A DNA stretch of 64,000 nucleotides from Cyclina sinensis (GCA_012932295.1 JAAONU010000001.1:27690550-27754549); one strand, 5' to 3'; numbered from the stretch's first letter, positions 1 through 14,100 are shown. The notes: generated from the letters alone by a model not told the origin. Translations and numbers: made by a program.

Positions 1-1146
1 CAAGGTAACAGGGACCTGCAGTGTGAAATGATTCCCAGAATCAAACAACTGCACCAAGGACCCACTAACTTTTCAGATTGGTTTGGCATGATAAATAGAT
101 GACCCCTTTTGTTTTTTTGGCCTACAGAGTCAATTAAAATCAATCTCACTGGGTCAGACTTTAAAAATTGGTCTGCTCTCAGAATCTTGAAACTTAACCA
201 GATGGTTTGTCAATGGGAGTAGACGAATCCTATTGTTTTTGGGCCAACAGGATCAAAGGTCAAGATCACATGGCTCTAACTTAGAAAATTTGTTTTTTGA
301 TGAATAAGTCAAGAACGACTGCACCCAGGACCTTTGAACTTTACAGGATGGTTAGGCATGATGAGATGATGACTATTGATCTAGAATCTTCAGAGTCAGA
401 AGTTACACTCACGGGAGCCTTCTTTTTGAAAAATGGTTTCTGATTAGTCACTCAAGAACAACTTTTCACAGAACCTTCAAACTTTACAGGATGATTGGGC
501 ATGATAAGTAGATGATCCCTATTGATTTAGAACCTTCAGGGCCAAATTCAGGCTCACAGGGGCCTGCAGTTATAAAATAGTATTGGATCAGTAAATAAAG
601 AACAGCTGCTCCTAGACAGGATGGTTTGGCTTAAAGAGGAGATGACCCATGTCATTTTTGGTCAGCAGGGTCATAGGTCACAGGGACCTGCAATTTTAAA
701 ATGATTTCTGATCATCTGCTCCTGGGACCTTCAAACTTTACAGGATGGGTCAATACTTGATGAGCAGATGTCCCCTATTGTTTTTTTAAGGCCCAAAGTA
801 TCAAAGATCAAGGTCACAGTGACCCATGCATAGAAAGTGGTTTCCCATTAATAACTCCTTTACAGAATGGTTGGACAGATGTGTAGATAAATCCTGTTGA
901 TTTTGTGCTCATTTCAAATGTGCTTGTATCAAATGTTAAGTTCACAAGGGCCTGTACTTAATGAGGTCTTAAGCAACTACTCAAGAATGAGAAAATATAG
1001 GAACTTTGAAATAGTTCAGTTTTATGAGTAGATAACTCTGTATCCAGTTGTTGTAGGCTCGTCTTGCTGAGTTTACAGTCTTGATTGATCTTGGGACTTT
1101 CTGATGTGGAAAGGGGGACATCAGTGTCATACTGACAGCTATCGTT
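1..1146 (+). repeat. Family D tandem array with 3' hairpin end
   Basis: Units of about 122–143 bp recur, each with a ctttACAGGATGGttgg segment (near 341, 484, 614, 738, 860) and a GGTCAAGGTCACAGG segment. The block ends with GGGGGACATCAGTGTCAT and the hairpin TGTCATACTGACA near 1123–1135. Its left end lies outside the window. Confidence 0.6.
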
Positions 1147-1559
1147 CCCTAACATTTGATGAAGTTTTAAACTTTTAATCATTATAGGGTATTTTTGTAA
1201 AATAACTTACTTAGAAGTATTGAAGAGTATTTCATTAATTTAACAATTAAAAAGTTCATTCCCCATCATTTTTAGCTATCACAGCTTGGCTTATAAAGTA
1301 GTTGATTGTTTTTGTAGTTTGCTGCTATGACATTTTCACCAATAATTTATCATAGTTTTGTTTCTTTCACTAATATTAAATGTGCTGAATGTAAAGCAGT
1401 TGAAAACTTCTAATCAACCTATTACATTTACATTTAGAGTCAGAAAGCCTAAATTCTTGTTTTTCTGAGTGTCTTTTCCTTTTCATGCCAAGTGACCAAT
1501 GAAATGTAATTTTTTTTGTCCATTGATGAAATTATAGCAGTTTTTCTACTTTCATTTTA

Positions 1560-2345
1560 ACAAATAACTGGAGGTCAAGGTGAAATCAGATAGCCTATGA
1601 CCAAAAAAAAAACAGACACTAAGACTTTTTGCATGTAACATCAGCTAGAGGTCCTCTGCCAAAATTGTTCAAACTATGCCCCTTGGGTCATTAATGGCCC
1701 TGCCTAGGGTCACTTGATTTTGCAAAGACATATAGTTAAGACTTTAAAAATATTCTTGTCTGAAACCATATCCCCTTGAGCTTAGATATTTTGTATGTTG
1801 AATTGTCTAATGAACTTCTTCCAAGTTTGTCCAATTTATATCTCAGGGGTCAAAATTGGTCCCGCACTGGGGGTCCTATTTTTATGTAAAATAGAAGATC
1901 TTTTTGAAAATCTTCTTGTGAGAAACTATAAATTTTAGACCTTAGATATTTTGTATGGAGCATCTTCTAGAGGTCCTCTGCCTAGATTGTTCAAATAATG
2001 CCCACGGGGGATATGAATGACCCTGCCCCAAGAACACTTGGTTTTACATATGCTTGTAAAGAGAAAAGTTTGAGAATCTTTTTGTCTGAAACTGTATGCC
2101 AAAGAGCTTAGAATTGATATGTTTTAAGTAGCATTATTTAGTGGATACATTACAAGATTGTTCAAATTGTGCCCCTGGGGTCAAAACTGGCCCTGTCCCA
2201 AGCTCTTATTTGTAGAAAATATAAAAATGTTTGAAAAATCCAAAATCTGTTGTTTTGCTTCTGATGTATGCTTAACAACAGACCCAAAGCCAAAATACTC
2301 AGGTGTGCAACCCAGGGCCATCATGACCCCCATGTATTTTTGCCA
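1560..2345 (+). repeat. Family B element, core type 2, degenerate 3' end
   Basis: Repeated units of about 160 bp contain CTAGAGGTCCTCTGCC, a short GGGTCA segment and TTAGATATTTTGTATG. The block ends near 2309–2335 with a degenerate copy of the family B tail, AGGGCCATCATGACCCC. ORFs over this block are repeat translations. Confidence 0.55.
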
Positions 2346-2693
2346 AAACTTCTGTTTTAAACATATTTTTGCAATTACTGAAATAGAGACCATTTAACCT
2401 CCAGTATTTATAATTCTGTTACTAAAATATTACCCTTACAATGTATTTTGCATGTTTCACTATAAAGCACAGTGGCAACACAGCTTACACTTAAAACATT
2501 TCAGCATAACATGAGTGGATCTTACCATGACCTTAGGGCATCCAGTCACCATGGAAACAGAGAGCAAACAGGGCAACCAGCACACAATAAGGTTTAACAC
2601 AAATCCTGCATGGTGTTTTGTGTGCAATGTCTTTACTTTAATGAATGTAGCACATCTGTATTAATGGTGCACAAGTTCAGAATGCATGTATTT

Positions 2694-2969
2694 AGCTCAG
2701 CTGAGCAATATAGCTCAAGTGAGTTATAAGGATCACCTACTGTTCGATGCCTTTCGTATGTCCATCCATTAGCAGTTACATTCAGACAACATCTCCCCAA
2801 AAACCACTGTGCCTGTTTGAACTAAACTTTACCAGAATGTTCCTTTTACAGACCATTGACAGATTTTTGAAAACTATTGATTTCCATGCAGAATTCTATT
2901 TGCCATGGCAACCAAAAACCATAGCAGCAGCACAGGAAGTGAACGCTTTAGGACCATCATGGCCTTCTT
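2694..2969 (+). mobile_element. Short family B element, nearly complete
   Basis: Starts after TTT with an AGCTCAGCTGAGCA / AGCTCAAGTGAGTT fold-back (2694–2725). It ends at GTGAACGCTTTAGGACCATC then ATGGCCTTCTTT, matching the family tail. At about 276 bp it shows the minimal element with less than one core unit. Confidence 0.55.
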
Positions 2970-2999
2970 TATGTATTTGTACATTATGTGGACTTTAGC

Positions 3000-5334
3000 A
3001 TTGGTTAATAAGAACATAAATGAACAAAGGTTATTATACTTCAGATTTTTTAATTCTAACTATTTTTCTTTGAGGCTTACAAACAAAATATTTCTTTAAA
3101 AAGCATAGATTTTAATTAGATATTGAGTTGACACACTTTGATCACAAAATGTCATGATCAAGGATTTATCACTATAAGACATTAAAAAAGCATATAAAAT
3201 CATCATATGACTTGCTTGTAACTCAGGCTGGCTTCCTTATCTCAGATGAAGTGTCAACCTTTATGAAGTGTTATGGTTTCTCAAGACAGGTTAAAACAAC
3301 AATTCAACAATTCAAATGTTAAAAATAAACTGAAATTTACCCAAAAAATACCAAACAAAAATCTTGTTAAATAGTGAGGTCTGTTTCATTTTTAATATGC
3401 ATCAAACAAACAAAATTCCTTAATCGTTAATAAATAGGAATTTCAGTAAATTTTATTGCATAATACTTCATTAGACAAGATTTATAAATAGCTGTTCTAT
3501 GTAAAATGGTCACTGTTTTTGCTGTTTTTTATTTTTCTTCAGAAACTGCTTTGATCATTTATTTATTGTTTTCTGTTGTTTGTTTTTTGGATCAGTTGTC
3601 ACACAATCCAATGGTGTAACTTAGGGGACCAAGCTTATTACAAATCACCTATCAACGACCTTAATTTTCTACCCACCAACAAAACAAATAGTTCTATCAA
3701 TTCAAACATTTAAAAATTACATTTACCTGTGATCCATTTAGCAATATAGAAATTACCTAATTCAATATTTTTCTAACTACCATAGCTTGAGAGAAAGTTT
3801 AGATCTTTTATTATTTATTTATATTTTTTTACAATTTTCTATCTAATGGCTCTGTGTAACACTGTGATTCAAGGTCAGTGCTATTTTTAGAATATACGTT
3901 ATTCATCATCTGCTAGCCTACTCATGTATGTTTCAGTAATGACCTGGCCTATCGACCATCAGAATTTTGTACATACGACCAAAGGTTTCAATTTGATTAA
4001 AAGATAAGCATTGCTAAGCAATAAGGTTTTGATTTGATATTTTTGATGTAGGAAGCAGCGACTGTTTTGCTTTGATTATCTATTCTTAATTATTGATTTA
4101 TCTGGTTATACTTATTAAGTATTTACATGTATATCTGTCTATTTACCCTTTTAACTTCTAGAGCAGGGCCGAAGTTTCAAAAACAAGATTAAGTAGTACT
4201 AAAATTGTGTAGGGCAAGTGACCAGTTTACAAGAAATTTAATGTGGATTCAAAGACAATTGAGTTTTTTATAAACTTTGATTTTACCCAATTTCCTGTAT
4301 TACACCAATGTATTTCATCTGTTTCAGTGTTACTAGAGATATTAAGTTTACAGTTAATTTAAAATGCATGGAAAAAGTCCTGCCTATTGAAAACCCATTT
4401 AATATGTATGCAAATACTGAAGACAATGGATATATATTTTGTACCTCTGCAGAATGTTCATGTCATCCAGACTAGCTCAGTTGTTGTCATGGGTTCTTTC
4501 AGTATGAGTTGCTAGAAAAAAATAATTCTTCTTTGGAGAAGTATAATAAAAGGAAAGTAATAGATAATTGCATATTCAGTATTTTATGAATCGTCTCCCC
4601 AGACAATGTGGAGTGGGAGACATATGTTTTTCCTCAAAAACAATCTCTAGATATATTTTATAAACAGTGATTAGAAGACACCAGCCATTTACAGTATTTC
4701 TGCTAGCATATTTTCTACTCAGTAACTTAGGCTTGAATTGAAAGGTTTGATACAAAGGTAAGATGGTTCTAAAAAAAATGGGGCCTTTAATCACAAATTA
4801 TCAAGAATCACATAGTACTGATTATGGTTTAAAAAAAATATAGGATCTGTTAACTATGTAAATGTTTACTGTTGTAGTAGCTAGAGAGCTTGTGTGTAGA
4901 AAGAAAGCCATCCTTTCTGCTTCAATTAGCTTTGCTAGATGTAATGTAACTGTACTTATTTTAGATCAATAAGGAAATAAAACAAAGCCTTCCAATTTAA
5001 TCAAGGTTATTGTATTGTTTTTCCTCTAGTCTCATCTAGTTAATATCATAATAATGTAATTTTCAGCCAACTAAGTGCATGCTATCACACCTCATGTCAA
5101 TATTGCATGTTTAACGATGGTTTTACAAAAGAAAAATTCAAATGTGCATCCAGTCTAATTAATTTATCCTTCAGCAAAGAATATTGGCTTGTATTCAGTT
5201 AAGGAAAAAAACAAGATCAGTAAATAAATGAAGATGTTGAATGTCTTACTGTTCTGTAACATTTTTATTTTGAATTAAAAGGAATTTTTTCGTAGTATGA
5301 CAATTGTTGCTCTCAACTCAACCATAGCTTTTTC
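3000..5334. other. AT-rich upstream sequence, no gene recognised
   Basis: No array, hairpin-ended element or coding exon was recognised. This is one of the few low-repeat blocks upstream of the first coding exon, so it is a candidate location for a 5' UTR exon or promoter, but no specific core promoter could be supported. Confidence 0.3.
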
Positions 5335-5368
5335 GCTCACCTGAGCACAAAATGCTTAAGAGTGAGCT
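5335..5368 (+). repeat. Family B 5' terminal hairpin
   Basis: GCTCACCTGAGCA and its partner in TGCTTAAGAGTGAGC fold back over a short loop after TTTTTC. Degraded core 1 sequence follows to about 5700; no tail was identified. Confidence 0.55.
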
Positions 5369-6316
5369 GTTAGGATGGGTGACTGTACATTGTACAATGT
5401 CTGTTTTCAACATTTTCCTTCAAACAACATCCCCTTCTAAGTCACTGGACCAGTTTAAACCAAACTTCACAGGAATGTTCCTCAACTGGTCCTTTTTTTC
5501 AAATTACTAAAAAATCAAATGGTTCCATAAAGGGGTCATATTCATACAGCATTTAAGGAAATACTCAAGTTTTTAACATCCAATCATTATGAAAATTGGT
5601 TGAGATCTTTATCTAGATTATCTCTAGGTTATGTTTGGAATTGAGTCATGTTGGATCAAAATCTAGGTCACCAGGTCAAATCAAAGAAAAAACTTGTTGA
5701 AAGGATAGGAATGGATAGTTATAATGGAAGCAGTTCCCATTTATTTAACATCCCTCAGACAATAGCATTATGACAAATTTTACATCGAAATCAACAGCTT
5801 AAGAAAGAAATCACAGTTTACGCATCAAAATTTATTGTGCAGTAGTCGGAACCAGTGTGCAGCCATTATTGCAGTTGTAATCTCCTGAGACTGAAATGAA
5901 ATGTAGTGAAATTTTAATATTTTTCTTTACTAATAAGTTAAAACTAAAATTTGATTTTTCTGGAAAATATTTAGACAATATTTTAAGGAGTTTTGGAAAT
6001 AAAAATCAGTGTAGGAAGCTGAAGTTTGGTAAAAACCGACAGATTTTCAGTTTTCTGGTGCCCTGAATTCAGATGTTGTTAAAGTTTAGACAAACAGCAA
6101 ACTTAGGTGACTGATTTTACAAATTGACTGAATTACTTTTGATCTGTTACACATTAAGTAACAGTTGCTTCCAAAAGTGATCTTTACTCTAGTATTAAAC
6201 TTCCATGCAGTTAAAAACTAAATTTAGTTTTACACTTAAGATGAGAATAAAAATCACTTGACTTTAAATATAATAAAAAAATATCAAAAACATTATTTCT
6301 GTTTTCATTTTGTTTT

Positions 6317-7150
6317 TATGCCCACACAAAATGGGAGCAAATAGCGTTGCACTTGTCCGTCAGTCCGTACGACTATACGTCTGTACGTACGTACGTCCCA
6401 TAATTTTGTGAACGCAACTCCTCTTAAACCGGATGGCAGATTTCGCTTAAACTTTCAGGGATGAACAACCTTAATGTGTAGATGATAGTAAAGGAAGGAA
6501 TTTTTGCTGCAACCAAATTTAACAAAATTATGGCCCTTTGTTGATTTTTTCACTATATATCATATAGCCAGATAAATTTGTGAACGCAACTCCTCATAAA
6601 CTGGATGGCAGATTTTGCTTAAACTTTCAGGAATAAACAACCTTAATGTGTAGATGATAGTAAAGGAAGGAATTTTTGCTGCAACCAAATTTAATGGAAT
6701 TATGTCCCTTTGTCGATTTTTTCACTATATACCATAAAGTGAAATAAATTTGTGAATGCAACTCCTCAAAAACCGGATGGCAGATTTTGCTTAAACTTTC
6801 AGGGATGAACAACCTTAATGTGTAGATGATAGTAAAGGAAGGAATTTTTGCTGCAACCAAATTTAATGGAATTATGGCCCTTTGTTGATTTTTTCACTAT
6901 ATACCATATAGCAAAATAAATTTGTGAATGCAACTCCTCATAAACCGGATGGCAGATTTTGCTTAAACTTTCAGGAATGAACAACCTTAATGTGTATATG
7001 ATAGTTAAGAAAGGAATTTTTGCTGCGACCAAATTTAACGGAATTATGGCCCTTTGTTGATTTTTTCACTATATACCATAAAGTGAAATAAATTTGTGAA
7101 TGCAACTCCTCATAAACCGGATGGCAGATTTTGCTTAAATTTTCAGGGAT
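6317..7150 (+). repeat. 172-bp tandem array behind a hairpin and tetranucleotide tract
   Basis: The TTTGTGAA segment recurs at 6405, 6577, 6749, 6921 and 7093, exactly 172 bp apart: four full units and a partial fifth with few differences. Before it stand the fold-back CCCACACAAAATGGG (about 6320) and a GTCC/ACGT-rich tract (6355–6398). This is the layout of pearl-type elements of bivalves. Three in-phase ORFs on the minus strand are products of the repetition. Confidence 0.8.
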
Positions 7151-7899
7151 GGCAGTAGACTGTGTCATTCCATCAAGGCCCATAACTCTGTTAAGCATTT
7201 TTATTAGTTATTCCCCTTTTTAAGACTTTGAAAAATCTTTAATTTCAGGCTTTTATTATACCTTCAAGCACTAAGAATAGTCAAGCGTGCTGTCCATTCG
7301 ACAGCCCTTGTTTCAGTATAAAATATCTAATTTTGAAATAAAAGGACAGCATTAATAATATACAAAACACCTCAGTTCATTTGCAACTACAGAAAAAAAT
7401 TGTTCCCCACCTAGATCTTACATACAGAATATACATGCTCTTGTTTATAAGCACTTATGCATAGTGGGGGCATCCGTGTCCTAGGAACACAGTTCTAGTT
7501 TCAAAAAAGTTTAAGGGCTTTTTATATTGGCTTATATTCTTCATTCTTTTAATCATTTTTCTCTATTTTAAATATTTCTTGGTGCTGAAATAAAGAACAT
7601 TTATCAAAAAAATCATACTTAAAGCTTTCTTACTACATTAATCACAGAGAAATAAACAACACATCACTGTCAAGAGAATTTTTAATGCAAAAAAAAAAAA
7701 ATCTCCCTGTTGGAGTTAACTAGTTAAGTCTGGCCAAAAGGTAATAGTAAACATGTACACATTTTTTTTTGAATGGTTGTAGATATTTTCAATAATGTAT
7801 CTTTCAAGACTATAAATCTAGATGAAATGTATGAATTCGCTTACTGACAATTATTGATAGTGTGCCTATTGATGACTATGACTGTGATTAGGATTTGAA

Positions 7900-7999
7900 A
7901 TATTTTGTGCAAGACCTGTAGATGCACATGACACTTTCTGTATTTCCACTTTTCATCTGACAGTATTGCTGGGGTATTAATCACATTCAGTGATAGCTC
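7900..7999 (+). mobile_element. Family A 3' end abutting exon 1
   Basis: Contains GGGGTATTAATCACATTCAG and hairpin ATCACATTCAGTGAT at 7980–7994, followed by AGCTCTTG. The element tail merges into the polypyrimidine tract of the exon 1 acceptor at 8019. Confidence 0.65.
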
Positions 8000-8019
8000 T
8001 TGTTTGTTTTTCATTTTAG

Positions 8020-8126
8020 CACCCGACAATGCCTGAATGGATGTACAGATATCATCCGAAGGAGGGCAAAGCTATACGACCTGAATTTGTTGGTTTCGGA
8101 GTTGGCCTCCAGTCACAGAAACACAA
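8020..8126 (+). CDS. Exon 1 (start codon at 8029)
   Basis: Acceptor TTTTAG ends at 8019 and donor GTAAGC begins at 8127. Nine bases precede ATG 8029; the frame then reads MPEWMYRYHPKEGKA and on to residue 32, leaving two bases of a split codon. Because an acceptor precedes it, at least one upstream exon, probably 5' UTR, must exist and was not located. A repeat terminus ends about 20 bases before the exon. Confidence 0.75.
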
Positions 8127-11100
8127 GTAAGCGCAGGTTTAATAAGTTATTACCATGCATATTTTTGATCTGTTAAATTATGATGTACAAAATGGTAAGA
8201 AGTTTGAGAGATAAAGAGTGTGTGTGTGTGTGTGTATCTGTGTCTGTGTGTCGTGTGCCCTTTGCTCAATGGGGTCCAGATCACAAAGGCTAAAAATCAA
8301 ATTGTTCATCCCCAGGGAACACTTATGTAGATTGACATAGGTAATAACTTTGAAAATCTTCTTGTCAGAAACTACAAGGCCTGGAGTTTAGATATTTGGT
8401 TTGTGAATGAAAGTACTTACAGTTGTACTCTGGTGATTGATAAAAGGGCCACCATGGTCCTCTTGTACTTACAAAGTCTTCAGTCCTGTTGCCAAGTGGA
8501 GTGTGGGGATATTTGTCACTTGGGTGACAAACTGTAGTTTTAAAATATGTTTAAATTTACTTACTGAAATAATTTGTGATGAATAGGAAACTCAAGGGAG
8601 GTTATCCATTGATGCGAAGTGTACCAAGCAGTAAAGTGACAAAAGGAGAGGCACACAGACTGATTGATGTTGCTACCAAGATTCTTGTTGCTACAGTAAG
8701 TATTAAAGATGACCAGAAAAGTAATAAAAAATAACTCTTTTTGGAAATGGTTTTAATTTGCTCAGAGGAGAAATTCTGAGTTTAAACAGGTTATTACGTA
8801 AAAGGGAATTGCATTGTCAGTTGAGCTATTTAGTACACACTTAAAAAGACAAAACAATTATTACATTTTAACATTTATAGTAGTGACTTTTAACTTTGTA
8901 ACAGTTTAGTAAATTCAGGATGCATATTAATATAGTGGCTATTCACACAGCTTTGACTCTGGTATAGTTAAAATCTAGATAAATAAATCTAGTGCAGTTC
9001 ACTCTTTGTTACATGTCTGTTTACGAGAAAATTACTGTTATGAGAATTTCTATATTATTTATTAGGAACGAGTGAATGATTTACAGTCTCAGCCAGTTAA
9101 ACCAAAATTACGACAGACAGCACCACAGCCTTTTGAGGTATGTTTTTTAGATTAATGAACTTCGTGTTTCTAAGTTATTATCTTGCCTCTCTGATTATTT
9201 TTACCTAGTTTATCTTTCTTTTTATACCCCAATAAACAAAATTTGGGGTGAGGGTACCGGTATATAGGAATCACCATGTTGTTCTGTTAGTCAGCTTCTA
9301 GTGTGGACTATAACTTTGTCATGCATGAAGTGATTTCAGAATAACTTGGCACAAATGTTCAGCACTTGAGATGGTGTGTTCCTTGCAACTCCCAGCTGTG
9401 TACCTCAAAGGTCAAGGTCAGAGTCATGGTCATGGCTGGACTACAACTTTGTCATACATGAAGTCATTTTGAAATAAGTTGTGTTCCTCAAAGTTCAAAG
9501 TCACACTTAGAGTTTGTTCCTATTTCTTGTCAGCTCTGTAACTTTATCAAGCATTAAGGGATTATGCCCACATGATGATCATATGACCGACGACACAGAT
9601 AAAAAGGCACTCAGACATTTGTTTTATTGTTTAGATAAACTAAATTGAAAATCAGCAAAAAACGACAAATTTCTTGTCCTGTTCAAAAACAAAGTTGAGA
9701 TAAAAATTTGATAGCCTGAAAAGTGTCCTTCATAAAAATGTATATCTTGTATAGAATTTCTTTATTGTTGTTACCATGGCAACAGTTTTTGGAAACAATT
9801 TTTGCTTATTTGAAAATGATATTACCTGAATGAAACACACCATTGAATGATAACATTTATAGTTTTGTAAAAATGTGGGATATATTAAAAAAGCATAGAA
9901 TTTTACAATAAAATAGCTAAAATTCAAATATATAAAATCTATCAAATTGTTTTACTGCCAGCTGGAACTTGAACAGAATCTGACGTCAGATTAGGGTATG
10001 TGACATTATTTCAAGGAATATCAATTTTGCACATCATGCTCCTCTTCAGCATGACATAATATCGTATGTGTTCTATACAGTAAGCTGAAATTTTAAGATA
10101 ATAAACCTGGGATATCATTGGTTTAAAATTAGTTAAAAAGTCATTTTCAAAAAAATATGTCCAAGTGCCTTTTTTTTCCTGTTGTTGGTCATATATAGCA
10201 CTTAGTCTTCTTTTACATAAAATTAAAGTTTACAATAGAAAATATTCTGAGGAAGTGTTGTGTACAAAACTATGACTCTTCTTATTCAGTTCTTACTTGA
10301 TATTTTTCTCTTTTGCCTGTGAATAGGGGGTATTGTGGGGGAATTAATCACATTCAGTGATAGCTCTAGTTTCTGAAATTTTCCCTTAATTGTCATATTA
10401 ATTGTCTTTTCTGTCAAAAGTTATAGATATGTTTGAGCCTTTGATATGAGCATGATAATGCATGAAATGCTACTGTATTACACATGCATATACAAATTCA
10501 ACATGCAGGCTTTAACAGTAGATGAGATATGAATATCATTCATTTGATATGATTCAATGTAGGAGACTTCTGATGTAACAGTAAAGTTAAGTTGCCATGA
10601 AATGCTGTGGCCTGTAAACCTTTGAGGAAGGTAGTCTTCTGGCCCATAGTTCATAGTTCTCTTATGCCCATACAATATATATACATGTATTATACAATAG
10701 CCCTCTTGCCCTAAGTTCATAGTTTTCTTATGCCCTTACACTGTGATATAGTCATCTGGCCCTTAGTTCACAGCTTTCTTCCTCTGGCCCTTAGTTCATA
10801 GTTTTCTTATGCCAGTCCTATGTATAAGCTTATCCTCTGGCTCTTAGTCCGCAGTTCTCTTATTCTTGCACAATGTGTAAGATAAGCTTCTGGCTCTTAG
10901 TTCATATTTCTGTATGCCTGTACAGTTTGTAAGATAAGCTTCTGGCCCTTAGTTCATGGTTCTCCTATGCCTGTACAATGTAAAATCTTGCCCTCTGGCT
11001 CTTAGTCCACAGTTCTTTTATTCCTGCACAATGTATAAGTTGTGCTTCTGGCCCTTAGTTCATGGTTCTCCTATGCCTGTACAATGTAAAAGATTGCCCT

Positions 11101-14100
11101 CTGGCTCTTAGTCCAAAGTTCTTTTATTCCTGCACAATGTATAAGATAGGCTTCTGGCCCTTAGTTCATGGTTCTCCTATGCCTGTTCAATGTAAAAGCT
11201 TGCCCTCTGGCTCTGAGTCAACAGTTCTCTTATTCCTGCACAGTATGAAAGATAGGCTTCTGGCCCTTAGTTCATATTTCTGTATGCTTTATGCCTGTAC
11301 AATATATGAGATAAGACAAGTTTCTACCTTCTGCTGACCAGATGTCAAAGGTTTGTATTGAATGCACATACCACAGTCTTTACTCTATATACTGATTTTA
11401 CTTCCAAAGATTTGCTCTACCAAACATGAAAAGGAAATTTTTTTTTTTTATTGAAGATGAGATGACAGCTGTCTTAACTAGTAATCCCTGTAAACTAGTA
11501 TCCCCCTTGGATATAGTATTTTCTCGAAATTTTTATTTGTATGAAGTATAATTATGCTCTGCATGATATTGGAAGAAGTGAAACTTAAAAATCCTCTTGC
11601 GCTCTTTGGAATTTGAATGTTGTTAGGTAGTTATGGAGTTCCAGAAGTTTAAAGTTTGATTCTGGAATCATTCATGTGCAATCTATATTGAGGCTGTGTT
11701 ATTGTTTCACCATAGGATTCAGCTAATATGTGAGAAGATACTTATTATGTCACGTTATTAATGGTGTATGACTTAGTAAAGACATTATTGGAATTTTAGA
11801 AATATGTGCATACAAGTCTCTTTTATGTGAACATTGTGGAGAACTTTAACATGTAATATATACTACACATAATGTGTCTTAGTCTAGAACTAAACCATTT
11901 GCTTAGACTAACAAAAGAATAATCACACTAAATGGAAATACATCATATTTCAAGATTCCTACATCAGTGTGGGAAATGAAAGGAACAGTTTGAGCATCGT
12001 TTTGGATCCTAATGGTTTTTATTTTGTGGGGAAAAATGTACTTTTTCATTTCTTTTATGTTTTACCATTTCTTTATTTTTGTAGACTGATAAGCCTTTGC
12101 CAGATTACAAAGAAAGGAAGGTAAATTGGTGTTAAGGCAAATGGTTCTGAGTGTGCTATGCAGAGTGATTGTCCCCATTCTTGTTTTGATAAGAAATGTG
12201 TGCTACCTGTTTGTGAAAAATTTTTTCATTGCAAATAATGTTTTGCCTTTTATTCATGATTATCAGTCAGTCATTTTTCTTATAACCTAAAACTGCCTGA
12301 AAGGTTATGTTTCCACAGCAAGTGGCAGAGAATGAATGTTTCAAACAAAGTGGAGATGGTTTTCAAAATGATTAAATTGAGGGTGAGCTGTTGTCATGGG
12401 TGCCTGTCCATCGTCAACATTTTCCTGCAAACAACATCTTCTCCTAAACCATATGGGCAATTTCAAGCAAACTTCAAAAGTATGTTCCTTGGTTGGTCCT
12501 CTTTCAAATTCTTTAGAATTAAATGATTCCAATCAAAACTCAGGTCCTCATGGGTACCAAAAGAAAAACTTTAAAAATCTTCTATGAAACCACCTGCTTG
12601 ATTTCTAAATAACTTCACAGATATGTTTCTTAGGTGGCCCTTTATTGAATTCCTTCAAGCCATTAACAAAGCCGCCAAAGCTTGGGGCATGCTTTCACTT
12701 TATGACTGTGTGGAAAATTTTCTCAGCTGAAACTGCTGGCCCAGTTACAAAATAATTTGAAAGAAACGTTCAAAATTGCCCACACCCCAGAGGGTCTTAT
12801 TTGTGCAAAATATCTAATTTTTAAAAAATCTTCTTGTAAGAAACTGTCAATTTTAAACCTACCGGTAAGCTTTTTGCATGGAGCATCATCTGGAGGTCTT
12901 CTGCTAAGATTGTTCAAATATTGCCCCTTGGGTCATTAATAGCCTTGCCACGGGGTCTCTTGATTTTACATAGACTTATATAAGGAAGACTTTAAAAAAG
13001 TTTCTTGTCTGAAACCACAAGGCCTAGAGCTTAAATTTTTTGTGTTGAGCAGAAGCTAGAGGTCCTCTACGAGGTTTGTTTAAAATATGCCTCTGGGTCA
13101 AAATTAGCCCTACCCTTGGGGTCAGTTTATTTTACACAGGCTTATATAGGGAAAACCTTATAAAATCTTCTTGTCTGAAACCACAAGGCCTAGAACTTAG
13201 GTATTTTGCATAGAGCAACAGCTAGAGGTCCTCTACCAAGTTTATTCAAATTATGCCCCTTGGGTGAACATTGGCTCTACCCTGGGGGTCACTTGAATTC
13301 ATATAGATTTATATAGGGAGAACCTTAAAAAAGCTTCTGCTGTTTGCTAAACAGCAGACCAAAGGCCAAAATACTCAGGTGAGCAATCTAAGGCTGTCAT
13401 GGCTGTATTGTTTTAAAAAGATAAAAGCCTTCAAATAATATTTTAGGCATACTAATGCTAAATATTGTTTTTGGCCGATTTATTATCATGTTTTTAGGAC
13501 GGTAGGGGGTAGGGGGGTCTAGAACCGTGAAAATTTCCAGAGCCCTAACAGGAATCATTATGTCAGTTGGTCAGTCTACTTCTTGCTTCTGCTGTATCTT
13601 TGTCATATGTGAAGGGGTTTTGAAATAAGTTGGTACAACTGAAGCGTACATAATAATGATGAGTTACACTTAGTCATTTTGATAGAAAAGTAATTTATAG
13701 AAAATTTTGTGAGGAAGTGTGGTAAACAAGACCTATAACTCTATCTTGCTTATTTAGTTCTTACTTGATTATTTCCCCTTTTGCCTCTGACAAGGTGGTT
13801 TTGTGGAGGTATTAATCACATTCAGTGATAGTTCTAGTTATTTTAACAGTATTTTTACTTCAATTTTTGCTTAGAAAATTCTAAAAATACACCCAATTTT
13901 GAATAAGTGCTACTATGGGGGCATACATCAGTTCTTCCAATTTGCTTGTTTATAGAAAAGACATTGTAACATTCAGTTTTTGGTAAATTAAGTGATAAAG
14001 CACAATATGAATAATAACTAAGTGTTAGGTCATACTTATTACATACCATATCTAACTTCATATATGATTTGCTGTGCTACTTTAGTTTTTACATAATTTG

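Noticed and set aside
6627..7198. Three similar minus-strand ORFs of 75–77 codons
   Set aside because: They start exactly 172 bp apart and are shifted readings of one tandem repeat; they have no independent coding evidence.
11062..11337. 91-codon cysteine-rich ORF that looks like a small secreted peptide
   Set aside because: It is a translation of the 53-bp minisatellite; its cysteines recur with the array and there is no signal peptide.
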